Assembly (NCBI RefSeq): GCF_025602895.1
Contig: NW_026516262.1
Coordinates: forward strand, 226,183-290,182
DNA: 64,000 nt
Reading direction: 5' to 3'
DNA from: Polychytrium aggregatum
Lineage: Eukaryota > Chytridiomycota > Chytridiomycetes > Polychytriales
Translations under genes and position numbers: made by a program
Shown: positions 35,545 to 45,570 of the stretch, piece after piece
Numbering within the stretch: the stretch's first letter is position 1
Layout of the letters: every line of letters begins with the position of its first letter
Notes under the pieces: model-generated
Seen by the model: the letters and a program-made list of their open reading frames with translations, nothing else
What the model was told of the DNA's origin: nothing
Databases searched by the model: none

Positions 35545-35853
35545 TGTAACGTCCACTACTGGGACGTTGGGGCAAGACGGGGAGGGAGGGGGTACAAGAC
35601 AAGACAGGACGGGGCAGAACAGGGCGGTGCTAGGCTACTCTAGCGGACGGGTGAGCTCGGGGAGCACTTACGTTTATTCACGATAAAACCGAACTCCAGA
35701 CAAACGGGGGGAACGGGGGCAACCCGCAGGTATACCCTGCGGTGGCCTGCCTGCGGTGCGTGAAAACGCAAAGCGCAGCACAGGTCACGACCCACTGCGC
35801 CGCGCAGTACGCGCAGTACGCGCAGCACAGCGTCGGAGATACCATCTCCTACA
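35545..35853 (-). repeat. 5' LTR of inner element (309 bp)
   Basis: Same sequence as 30387-30695; followed on the plus strand by the ACGGG target duplicate. Confidence 0.93.
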
Positions 35854-38800
35854 ACGGGGACTTCGAACCTTGGGTGGAACCCATAGGTTGCCAAGAATGG
35901 CGAGGCATGTGTTGACGAGTTCTCGAGGTTATTGTAAGAGAACTCGGCCAACGGCAGCAGCTCGGCCCAGTCATCTTGCTGATACGACGTGTAACAGCGC
36001 AGGTATTGGTTGATGACCTGGTTGACCCTCTCAGTCTGTCCATCGGTCTGGGGATGGAAGGCCGTGGACAGACTGGTTTGGATCCCGAGCTGCGTGCAGA
36101 GTGCCTTCCAGAACCGAGAGGTGAACTGACTTCCTCGGTCTGAAACCACTGTGTCGGGGAGGCCATGGAGACGAAAGACATTGTCGAGGAACAGTGACGC
36201 AGTCTCCTCCGCCGACGGCAGTGAACGCCAGGACATAAAGTGTGCCATCTTTGTGAGGCTGCATACCACCACAAAGATGCAGGTGTGACCCTTGGACTTT
36301 GGCAGATCAGTGATAAAGTCCATGGTCAGTGTCCCCCAGGGTCGATCGGCTGTCTGGAGTGGCAACAGGAACCCAAACGGCTTGTGTCGCGGAGCTTTCG
36401 AGCGTGCACAGGTGTCGCACGTCGAGACGTACTCTTTGACATCTTTCCGATAGGTTTGCCACCAAAACTGTCGCGATACCAGAGCCAGAGTCCGTCGGAT
36501 GCCTGGATGACCCACAGCGACTGGGTCATGGCACGACTTGAGCGCCGGAACTCGGCACGACTCTGGGACCACAATCCTGTTCTGGAAGGTGAGGTACTGG
36601 CCATTCCAGACGAACTTCGGGTCACGACGGTATTTGTCTAGACCGGGATCCCGAGCCTGCTCTTCGGCTATGAGCTGCAGCAAATCCACAGGGTCACTGC
36701 GACTTGCAACCGAAGAGCGGGCGTCTCTGCTTCGGAGCACGCGTATCACCGCGGCAGGATCGAGAAGCAGAGGCGGATCCCTCGACACGGAGGCCGACGA
36801 AGGGATGTAGTCCGAGCGACGAGACAGGGCATCGGCCTTGCCGTTCCTCGCACCAGGACGGTACTGGATGCGGATGTCGAACCGAGACAAGAACTGGGAC
36901 CACCGTGCATGACGCTGGTTTAGGATGCGAGCCGTTGCCAGGTACTCCAAGTTCTTGTGATCGGTCAGAACGGCAACGGGATGCTGGGCGCCTTCGAGGT
37001 AGTGTCGCCACGCCTCGAAAGCCTCCTTGATCGCCAACAGCTCTTTCTCGTATATGCTGTAGTTACGTTCAGCATTCGAGAGTGTCCGCGAATGGAACGA
37101 GCAAGGATGAAGGCGATCATCAGCACCCCGCTGGGAGAGCACGCATCCAAGCGCAAAGTCCGACGCATCTGACTCTACGACGAACGGCTTGGATGGGTCC
37201 GGATGCACCAGAACGGGCTCCGAAACGAAGGCATCCTTCAAGGATCTGAATGCTTTATCGGCTTCGCGGGACCACTGGAAGCCATGCGTCTTCCGGAAGA
37301 GCCGAGTCATGGGCCCCGCGATCTTTGCGTATCCATCGATGAAGCGTCGATAGAAGTTCGCAAACCCGACAAAGGATCGAAGATCCGAGATGTTGCGCGG
37401 TATGGGCCAATCCAAGATCGCAGAGAGCTTGGATCGCTCCATACCGATGCCCTCGGGCGAGACCATGAAACCAAGGAACGAGACCGAGGTTTTGGAGAAC
37501 TCGCACTTCTCCAGCTTGCAATACAGCTTTGCAGCTCGGAGCTTCGAGAGGACCTGCTTGACGTGCTCTACATGCTGCGACGGATCAGCACTGTAGATCA
37601 AGATATCGTCAAGATACGCAATTGCGAACTGGTCCAACTCGGTGCGCAGGACGTCGTTGATGAAGTGCTGGAACGTCGCTGGCGCGTTGGTGAGCCCAAA
37701 GGGCATCACCAAGTACTCGAAGTGCCCATATCGAGTACGGAAAGCTGTCTTCCACTCGTCCCCGGAGCGGATGCGCAGCAGATTGTAGGCTCCACGAAGG
37801 TCCAGCTTAGTGAACACCTTCGCGCCTCGAAGTCGGTCCAGCAGCTCGCCGATCAGCGGTAAAGGGTAACGGTTCTTTACCGTGATACCGTTCAGTGCGC
37901 GGTAGTCAACGCAAAGACGAAGTGAGCCGTCCTTCTTCTTGACGAAGAGGATTGGTGAGCCTGCTGGGGACGACGAAGGACGAACGAATCCCTTGGCAAG
38001 ATTCTCGTCGAGATAGTCACGCAGAGCGTGAAGTTCGGGCTCGGACAGTGAGTACAGAGGCCCGAACTTTGGCGACTTGCCCGGCTCCAAGTCAATGGGG
38101 CAGTCATAAGGGCGATGCGGAGGCAAGGAGTCAGCTTCCTGTTTAGAGAAAACAGACAGGAAGTCCTTGTACTCCGCAGGCACTTCGACAGTCGCAGTGC
38201 TCGGCTCGTCAGTGGGCAGGACATGGACCTGAAAGATGGTCAGGGGTTGCGTTCCATGCCTGCATGCATCCAAAGACTCGCGCATCGAGCGGTAATCAAT
38301 GCTGCAGACGCGGAGAGGAGCGTCCGAGCTGAGAGGAGGGGCGTGGACAAGGTCAGAATAATGTTCGACGGTTACTTTATTCTGAACAATGTCCGAAGAA
38401 CAAACAACAGGAGGAGGTACATCAAGGAGGGAAAGAGAACTGACAACAGAAGAAGGGGTTTGGGAAGAGCGAAGGGGTTCGGGAGGAACAAGACAAGAAG
38501 GGGAAGACGAAGGTGGGAGCGTAGGAGAGGAGCTTAGATCAATCAAAGGAGTGGAATCATCAAGAAGGGGAGTGACATTGGAGGAAGTGGAGCAAGACGA
38601 AAGAGAAGTAGTGCATGGAGAGGGGTCGGAATCAACAGAAGGAGGGAGACAAAGAAGACCGCGAGACCAGACAATCTTGGGCTCGGCGGTGCGCAACCAA
38701 GGAAAGCCAAGGATAAGTGGTTGATGTGGAGACCTGATCACATCGAACCGAAGGCGTTGCGAGACGTCCCCGAGAATCACCTCGAGTGGAGCAGTCTCGC

Positions 38801-39338
38801 GGAGGATGGGGCCAGACGACAGCGGCTTACCATCCACGCCTTCCACTGCCAAGGGCGAAGCCTTGGAGCAGGTGGGGACAGAGTGTCGAGCAACAAAGTC
38901 CTCGTCGATAAAGTTGCCAGAGGCACCAGAATCGACAAGTCCTTCGCACGACAGAGAATCACCAGAAGGAAGACGAACAGCGACGGGAACAACCAACGAG
39001 CAACGACGAACAGACGAAACACAAGACTTTGGTTCGGTACCAGCTTCGGCACCAGGGTTGCGGCTAGCACAGACAGTTAACTTTGCCGAGGGTTGGCAGG
39101 ACAGCTCAGGTATTTGCACCTGTGGATGAGGTGCAGTTCCCAGTGACACCAGAGGTGCCACGGGTACTATGCCAGAGCTGAGAGTGTCCGCCGGTCCAGA
39201 GGCAAGGCGAAGCTGTCCGCACATCACTGCTTCCCCAGTACTTACCAAAGGCACCTTACCAATGTCTTCACTTTCGGAAGGCGGTGGGCACGGCTCCGGT
39301 TCAAGGCCTTCACTTAGAACCGGGCCTGGTCGTTTCCC
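35854..39338 (-). pseudogene. Outer-element pol, N-terminal 85%, broken by the inner element
   Basis: The frame is open from the slippery site at 39338 down to 35854, then runs into the inner LTR. There is no ATG at the front; expression needs frameshifting from gag. Domains: protease (GLVDSGASGNFID), reverse transcriptase ([42 protein letters not shown]), RNase H (VESDASDFALGCVL, EKELLAIKEAFEAW), integrase zinc finger (GHPGIRRTLALVSRQFWW, CDTCARSKAP) and core (MDFITDLPKS, VSDRGSQFTS, TDGQTERVNQVINQYLR). The break falls shortly after FATYGFHPRFEVPV-type residues at the end of the core. The rest is at 29760-30381. Confidence 0.92.
39292..39338 (-). promoter_or_regulatory. -1 programmed ribosomal frameshift signal, gag-pol of outer element
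   Basis: The gag frame reads G GGA AAC (39338-39332). After 5 nt comes a stem GGC-CCGGTTC (39326-39317) with GAACCGG-A-GCC (39302-39292): ten base pairs with one bulged A. The gag stop TAA is at 39316-39314, inside the loop. The pol frame has no in-frame stop from the heptamer onward and no ATG near its start. Confidence 0.85.
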
Positions 39339-40291
39339 GAACTGAAGTCTTGCACTTCTCCATCTTCGTAAACGATGGTGCGGATGATCCTCGGGCCGGG
39401 AGGTCCAGGGGGCGGTCCGGTAGCTCTGGTAGATCCAAACTTGACGGGGCAGTTTCGTACCAAGTGGCCCTTCTTGCCACAGTACAGGCAGAGTCCAAAG
39501 CGGCGGCGGCGTTGTTTCTCCTCGGCGGTCAGGGGTCCAGAGACGGCAGAGTCCACTTGCATGGGCTCGGAAACAATGTAGGAGGGGTGCGGCGGAGCGA
39601 GGACGGGCGCGGGAGCGATGGCGGGAACGGCAGCGGAGGCGGAACCAAAGGCGAACTGGGAAGACCGGTAGCGGGCAGGCGTGCTTCGGCGCTCTTGACG
39701 GCGCTCGCGGATTCGTGCATCGAGCTCGTTACAAAGCTCGATGTACTCCTCCAGATCTCGTGGCAGAGGGCGAACTCGCGAAAGTTCGTCTCTGACATCA
39801 TCCGACAAGCCAAGTCGGAAGAACGAGATCTTTGCACCGTCGTTCCAAGTCGTATCGGCGGCAATACGAAGGAACTCGGATGCATAGACTGCGCACGGGC
39901 GGTTGCCCTGAGACAGTGTGGTGATCACTGACTCGGCAGTCCTGGCCCGATCAGGGTCGTCAAACACTTTGGAAAAGCGTTCTAGGAAATCGCCAAAAGA
40001 GTTGAGTCGGGGATCACCCATCTCAAGCATCGGAGTCGCCCACTGGAGAGCCGGTCCAGTGAGCAGACTAATGACGAATCCGACCTTAATCGGGTCAGCA
40101 GGGAACCGGTGGGGCTGCATTCGTATATACAGTTTGCACTGATTTACGAATGCCCGGAACCCTTGCCGGTTACCGTCGTAACGGTCCGGCATCTGCACGC
40201 TGTACCCAGCGGCAGGAGCATCGCGAGCTGTCCGGAGCTCGGCGAGCTCGGCCTCCAAGGCACGGAGGCGGTCCACGAGGGCAGGATCCAT
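39314..40291 (-). CDS. Outer-element gag
   Basis: 325 aa from the ATG at 40291 (MDPALVDRLRALEAELAELR, a short coiled coil). The capsid domain includes MPDRYDGNRQGFRAFVNQCK and INMQ-like helices around FPADPIKVGFVISLLTGPAL and YASEFLRIAADTTWND. One CCHC zinc knuckle (CLYCGKKGHLVRNC) is near the end. A run of 13 A (40316-40328) lies just upstream. It ends SSGNDQARF at a TAA just past the slippery heptamer. Confidence 0.92.
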   Translation of the reverse strand: MDPALVDRLRALEAELAELRTARDAPAAGYSVQMPDRYDGNRQGFRAFVNQCKLYIRMQPHRFPADPIKVGFVISLLTGPALQWATPMLEMGDPRLNSFGDFLERFSKVFDDPDRARTAESVITTLSQGNRPCAVYASEFLRIAADTTWNDGAKISFFRLGLSDDVRDELSRVRPLPRDLEEYIELCNELDARIRERRQERRSTPARYRSSQFAFGSASAAVPAIAPAPVLAPPHPSYIVSEPMQVDSAVSGPLTAEEKQRRRRFGLCLYCGKKGHLVRNCPVKFGSTRATGPPPGPPGPRIIRTIVYEDGEVQDFSSGNDQARF

Positions 40292-40455
40292 GGCGGGACT
40301 GGGACTGGGACTGGGAAAAAAAAAAAAAGCGAGGAGGTTCAAGAACAGGAGAGCGAAGAGGGCTCAGACACAAGTGTGCTTGAGGTTCGGACAGGACTAG
40401 GAAAGGGGCGGGGCTAGGAGCGGAAGATACCAAGCAGGTGGTATCAGTAGAAGAG

Positions 40456-40467
40456 AGTTCGAACAAA
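40456..40467 (-). other. Self-complementary primer-binding site of outer element
   Basis: One base inside the 5' LTR the minus strand reads TTTGTTCGAACT. It is the exact complement of AGTTCGAACAAA in the LTR (40556-40567), about 40 nt downstream of a TATAAATA (40599-40606), so close to the predicted RNA 5' end. There is no TGG-type tRNA site here. This matches the Tf1/sushi self-priming design. Confidence 0.6.
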
Positions 40468-40468
40468 G

Positions 40469-40887
40469 TGTAAGGAGTGAACAAGCGCAAGGACGAAGAC
40501 CAAGTGCTTGGTATGAGCTTTATTAGCTTTTAGCCCCGAACACCAAAGAACAAGTTTTGTTCGAACTGGTGTTCAACATAGGCTCAGACATGCAGGGCTA
40601 TTTATAGACCGGGAGAAGGTCGAGGGGCAAAAGTGGGCGAGAAGGGTGGAGCATCACAGAGAAGCGAGAAGGGGGTGCGAGAGTGGCTGGTGTGCAAGCG
40701 AGAGAGGCTTGGCACAGCCCGGGGACATGTGCCGAGCGGTGGGGGAGGCAGGAAACCAGTAGACGCGGGTGGCAACGGCGCGTGCTCATGCATGGGGGCA
40801 AACAAACACGTGGGGACTCATGATTGGTGCGGAGGGCGAGAGCATGCGGGACAATCTCATTGGTCCGTTGTGATGCTGGTCATCACA
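40469..40887 (-). repeat. 5' LTR of outer element (419 bp)
   Basis: Same as 29341-29759. On the minus strand it holds TATAAATA (40606-40599) and AGTTCGAACAAA (40567-40556). Followed by target duplicate TGGAG. Confidence 0.93.
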
Positions 40888-42340
40888 TGGAGTCCGACTC
40901 GGAGGAACCCAAGAGTGCCCTTGCTAGCCGCAGTGCAGGTATTCCTGCAGCAGGACGCGCTGCCGATCCGATCATCGCCCCAACTCTGCTTCTTGAGAGC
41001 GACGACGATGCGAACGCCGACGATCTCTTGAATGGCATGGATAGCACGCGAGGACGCGCTGTGAACAACCAGGACGACGACGATGAGGACATGGATGCAG
41101 AAGACCTGCTTGCGGGTCTGGACGGACGCCGACGCCATGCAAAGCACGCTTCGGCGGCGGTGCCAGGTACGCTGAATGAGCCGAGGCAAGAAATGGCGAC
41201 GACGACGATGCAGTCCGTATCCCACCTTGATTCTCACGGTGCACATCTTCGTGCCAGCCTCTGGAGCCGCCTTGGGACCCGAGCCGACCCGGCTGGTGAT
41301 GTCGTCGATATCTACCTTTGACGGCAAGATTGATCCACACTCGGCCGTCAATTGGGCTGCAGAGGTAGCGTCTACTGTGTTTGTATAGACGCACCATGCC
41401 TGGCGGCACACTGCACCAGAGAGTTGACTCTGAGTCGTTCTGGATCTCGTGTTTGGCGCCTGCTGAATGGCATTCCTCGACCTCGGCAACTCCCCGATTC
41501 AGGTCATTGGCAGTTTCTTTAGAAAGCACTCAGCGGTCCATCTGCAGCTGGTGCTGATCGACCCCGACCAAGTGGTAGTGGACTTGTTCAAGAAGGTAAG
41601 GGCGGTCTGCCAAGAGGGGCCGATATCTATTTGCGGCCCTCTAGCACGTCCCGGATCCCGATGCCGATCGGCAGACTTACCACTCTGTGCTCCTTACCAA
41701 CATCGTGCCTGGCGGCGATGTGGTTCTCCTTAACACACTGGTCGGTTGCGTGCTCGGCTCTGGCAGACTCTCCGGTCTTCTGGCGAGCGCTTTGCCGCCT
41801 TCCGCGGCGACACTGCTCGGCCCAAGACCGACTTCCATATCCGCAGCAACATGATGGTCGTCGAGACGACGTGGCGCCTCAAGGGCGGTGAGTCTGGGCT
41901 CTGGGCTGTCGGTGCTGTGTCGAGATTAGCCGCGAGATTAGCCTGTGCTGTCTCGAGATGAGCCGGAGTCGGCCAATGCATCCCGCCGTGATGCCGTGGG
42001 GGAGTGGCGACTGATTGGTGTCCTTGATCTCGTTCCGACAGAGAGTACCCGCGTGGGTCGCAGCCTGATTACTGCTGGCAATGCCTCGCTGTTCACCGAC
42101 GCCAAGCGCAAGGACAACTCGCCTCTGGCTGTCGGCGATGTGCGGCTGTGCTCTGTCCCGAGGGATGCGGTGCTCTACACCCAGGAGGGCATCGAAAGCA
42201 TCATTTTTGCTGTCGGCCCAAACAACAACCTGAACCGACCGGACTACACCAACGACCCTGCCCTGCACAAGGCCCAGCTCCAGCAGTGCTACAGCCGGAT
42301 ACTCGAGCGCTGGGCCGAGGCGTCGTTTGATTCGAGCTAG
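40888..42340 (+). pseudogene. Macro-domain part of the interrupted FHA-PBZ gene
   Basis: From the second TGGAG copy the reading frame of the upstream half resumes without a break (ESDSEEPKSALASRSAG), with an acidic stretch (NNQDDDDEDMDAEDLL) and then several exons. Later exons carry VHLQLVLIDPDQVVVDLF, a YHSVLLTNIVPGGDVVLLN segment, VETTWRLKGG and a last exon with GRSLITAGNASLFTDAKRKD, VGDVRLCSVP, GIESIIFAVGPNNN and LQQCYSRILERW, ending at 42340. The order (AG..L...K, VGDV, I.SIIFAVGPN, L..CY..IL) is that of a macro (ADP-ribose-binding) domain, close to macro domains in some aprataxin-like proteins. Cut off from its start by the retrotransposon nest. Splice sites are only partly resolved. Confidence 0.68.
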
Positions 42341-43428
42341 AGGCGGACATGAGACGGAAGAATGGCGACTGGTCCAAATACAGTATGCTCAGAGCGAAGC
42401 GGGACAGTGTATCCCTGGGTGTCCTCCGCATCAACCCGCTGCATGCTGCAGGTTGGGTGAGCATGGTCTTTAATACACCTGCCCCGTTTTCGACTTGGAT
42501 GCGCCGTGAATGCGAACAAGCAGCATAGCACAGCACAATAATGATGCAGAGCCGCCAGGCGCGGCGTTGCGGGGGGACGGCAGGGCATTCGAACGCAAGC
42601 GCATACCCAGCGCTTTCGGCATGGAGCCGAGGGGCACTTACGCGCCCGTGGGAACGACCGCATCAGACTGATCCGATGCTTGCGCTGGCGGCGACGATCT
42701 GCAACGCAGCAGCAGTCCGCCCTCTGACGGTAACGACTCTCCCATGCAGAGGTCCCCAAGGTTGGATCAAGGGCGACCCAGCCCTGTTTCTGGAGCAGGG
42801 GGCTGGCGCCGAGCCCAACAAGGCCGTCCTCCTGTGCGCCTTTTGCACCCACATGCGCTCTTGCCGGCCTTGGCTTCTTGGGTGGGGACACTGGCGGTGG
42901 ACACATCGATCCTGCGAACGACATGATGTGCGGGCGAACCTGCGGCCCTACCGACCGCCGTCGCCGGCCGTCGCAGACCACCGCCCGCGAGGCTGCGATG
43001 GAGACCGAGGCCGCCGATGCCTGCTTGTCCGGCATCACTGCCGGTGCACAATCCGGGCAGGCCAGCCCCAAACGCGGCCTTTGCTCGCTCAAGGATCGCT
43101 CTGTTCGCTCTCCCCACGCCCGGTGCTTCTCCATGGGGAGTCCTCGAGGCGGTCCTCTGCCGGGCTGGGAGACCAATCCCCCTCGTCTGCGATGGCGAAA
43201 CGAAGCAAAGTGAAAAAAACGGACACATTTGTAAGCGGCTGCGATATAACCTCTATCGTTTCGTCGCTTGGGCTCTGCACTTTCTGTCGCTGCCGGAAAT
43301 CTGTTGCCCCGGCCTCATTCCCGTCGAGCCACCATCGGCTGCCGTCTTCGTCCAGCCTGCTCCGTTCCCCCCCCCTGTCGGTCCGAACCGCACGTCCGTT
43401 TCCAGGATCAGCAGCATCCTCGCCGACC
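42341..43428. other. Unassigned 1.1 kb between macro-domain exon and MFS gene
   Basis: Open frames exist on both strands (for example 42337-43176 minus), but none shows domain motifs and they overlap freely. This should include the MFS promoter. No RNA gene or repeat was recognised. Confidence 0.4.
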
Positions 43429-45249
43429 ATGGCCCAGCCCCAAGCTACCCTCGCCTCCGAGGTCGACCTGACCAAGACTGTCGCTGACAGCACCAGTGTA
43501 TCCATCGCCGACCACGGCAAGGACGAGCCCACAAGCCCGGCCTCTCCTTCGGCACCAGAGGCCCTATCCGGTATCGATTCGGAGCCATTCTCGCTCAAAG
43601 CCTATATCCGCAGCCGTCTGGCATTGCGTCCGGCCGTCACATCCGACCCCCGCAACCTGCCGTCGCTCCAAAAATCGCTGATCCTGCTCTGCATCACAAG
43701 CGCTTCCTGTCTGCCGGGCCTCTCGTCCACGCTGTACCTGCCGGTCGTCCCGCAGGTCACCGAGAACCTGAATGCGTCTCCCATGTCGATCAACCTGACA
43801 CTGTCGCTCTTTATCCTGTTCATGGGGTGAGTGTTCTCGGCCAGCGATGTGTGGACAAGCATCGGGGCGGAGAAGGACGGTGGGATGGATTGCAGGAGAG
43901 AGCCATGTCCGGCCCGGTGAGAGGAAATCGGAGATTGCAGTGCTGTCTTGCTGGGGAGGGTCCCTGTTCATGCTCTTCCTCCGGCTCGCTCGCTTGGTAT
44001 CTCACCCAGTGGCTCTTTACTCGCATTGACCCGCTCGCATCCACCGACTCGCAGCGTTGCCCCCATCATCTGGGCCTCCGTCTCGGACTACCTCGAAATC
44101 CGGCGATGGATCTACCTCTCCTCGATCACCATCTTCTGTCTGTCGTCGATCGGCTGTGCGGTCACCGACAATGTCATCGTGCTGATCATCCTGCGCTGCT
44201 GCCAGTCGTTTGGCTCCAGCGCCGTTGGAAGCGTCGGCGCCGGCACCATTGCCGATTTGTGGGCCCCGACCGAGCGAGGCAGCCGTATGGGCATCTATAT
44301 GGCCGGCGGTTCGGTTGGTCCGCTGATCGGCCCCATCATCGGCGGCTTTCTCGGCGAAGCCTTTGGCTGGCGCTCGACCTTTTGGGTCGGCACCGGCCTG
44401 GGTCTTCTGGTGCTCGTGATGATCTTTTTCATCTCGCCCGAAACATACCGCTCCGAGGCCAAGTTTGGCGAGCATCAAGCCGAATCGTTGCCCCAGACCC
44501 AGGCCCAGACCCAGAACGAGATCCAAGGCAAAAGCCATGCGGTTCGTGCCGTCACCAAGACGTTCAACCCGCTCAAGTCGCTCATCTACCTGCGCTACGG
44601 CTTTATCTTGATCATCTGTGTCCAAGGCGCTCTGTGCTTTGCGACCATGTTCACGTACGAGACCATCATTGCCGTCATCTACACCGAGGTCTACGGCACC
44701 CCCGCCAACTTGGTCGGCCTGACCTTCCTCGGTGGCGGCACGGGCAACATCATCGGCTCGCTCATCGGCGGCAAGATCTCGGACCACTACCTGCGAGAGG
44801 CGATCCGGAAGCGCGGAGCCGACTCCAAGCCGCTGCCCGAAGACCGTCTGTCGCCCTTTACCTTCTTCAGCGGCATTGTGATCATCCCGCTGGGCTGCCT
44901 GCTGTTTGGGTGGTCGATCTGGGCCCGCTGGTCGATCGGCTTCCCGATCTTCAGCTTCTTCCTGATCTGCTTTGGGATGGTGCAGATCCTGATTGCCTCC
45001 TCGACCTACCTCGTCGACGCCATCCCCGGCAAGGGTGCAAGTGCCACTGCCAGCGCCTCGGCCCTGCGGATGCTGATTGCCAGTCTGATGTCGCTGATGG
45101 CCACACCCTGGGACAACAGCATCGGCGTCCAATGGATCGGCGTCCTCTTTGCTGCCGTCAACATCCTTGGCACCCTGGCGTACGTATATCTGCTGTTCAA
45201 GGGCCAGGAAATGCGCAAGAACTCCAAGATTACAGCGTATCCAAAATGA
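43429..45249 (+). CDS. MFS transporter, DHA1-type
   Basis: Two exons (43429-43826 and 44055-45249, GTGAGT...GCAG, in phase) give 530 aa. A disordered 90-residue cytoplasmic N-terminus precedes 12 predicted helices. First helix pair: LILLCITSASCLPGLSSTLY; then motif A-like WASVSDYLEIRRWIYL, LRCCQSFGSSAVGSVGAG, DLWAPTERGSRMGIYMAG, and motif C-like GPLIGPIIGGFLGEAFGWRS. A hydrophilic loop (44450-44575) separates the halves. The pattern fits drug:H+ antiporter family 1 of fungi (Qdr/polyamine type), a plasma-membrane exporter. Substrate cannot be told. Confidence 0.85.
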
Positions 45250-45570
45250 AGCCGTGCGCCCTGTCTCTGAGACGACGAACTTTCTGGATCCCGAATACAC
45301 TCACAGCCACACCCGTGGGAGCACAGTTGAAGTACTTTTTTTGGGGGGGGGAGGGGTGAGAGTCAGATTCCAATTCAGTCAGGGACATCATGGCGTTGTT
45401 TCGTCAGATGGCTGCTCATGCGACTCCAGCACTGAGTTGCCGTTCAACTTGGGCATGCACGACCAGACAGAGCCAGCACTGACGATAATCCAAAAACTGC
45501 GATGGGAGAAGGCGGAGACTGTTTCGCGAAAAGGCATCATGGTCCTCCTCCTCGTTCAAGGGACCAGATC
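45250..45570. other. Intergenic, convergent 3' flanks
   Basis: About 320 bp between two convergent stops. A T-run and G-run (45337-45355) are the only marks. Confidence 0.4.

Larger units (their letters stand above)
30387..35853 (-). mobile_element. Inner Ty3/Gypsy chromodomain retrotransposon, complete
   Basis: Bounded by two 309-bp LTRs (30387-30695, 35545-35853), beginning TGTAACGTCC and ending ATCTCCTACA on the plus strand and identical by eye. Target duplication ACGGG at 30382-30386 and 35854-35858. Carries intact gag and pol on the minus strand, linked by a -1 frameshift signal. It inserted into the integrase part of the outer element. Protein sequence and LTRs differ clearly from the outer element, so they are different families. 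A complete element with identical LTRs could still be active. Confidence 0.95.
29341..40887 (-). mobile_element. Outer Ty3/Gypsy chromodomain retrotransposon, containing a nested second element
   Basis: Bounded by two 419-bp LTRs (29341-29759, 40469-40887) that begin TGTAAGGAG and end GGTCATCACA on the plus strand and look identical by eye. Flanked by the 5-bp duplication TGGAG (29336-29340, 40888-40892). Coding strand is minus: 5' LTR on the right, then gag, then pol. Without the nested 5467-bp element and its extra target copy, it is about 6.1 kb. Pol order (protease, RT, RNase H, integrase, chromodomain) makes it a Ty3/Gypsy chromovirus. Identical LTRs mean recent insertion. Its polypurine tract is made by the last pol codons (AGGAGGAGATAG, directly next to the 3' LTR). 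Confidence 0.95.

Noticed and set aside
35640-35853. C-terminus of the outer pol as read directly
   Set aside because: From 35853 the frame reads inner-element LTR sequence, so these residues are an insertion artefact.
42341-43200. snRNA or tRNA gene in the unassigned 1.1 kb
   Set aside because: No cloverleaf, B-box or Sm-site pattern was found by eye.
42541-43428. N-terminal extension of the MFS transporter
   Set aside because: The open frame upstream of 43429 has no homologous-looking sequence and the ATG at 43429 gives a normal MFS N-terminus.
44017-45300. Minus-strand 427-aa open frame in the MFS gene
   Set aside because: Antisense shadow with low-complexity composition.
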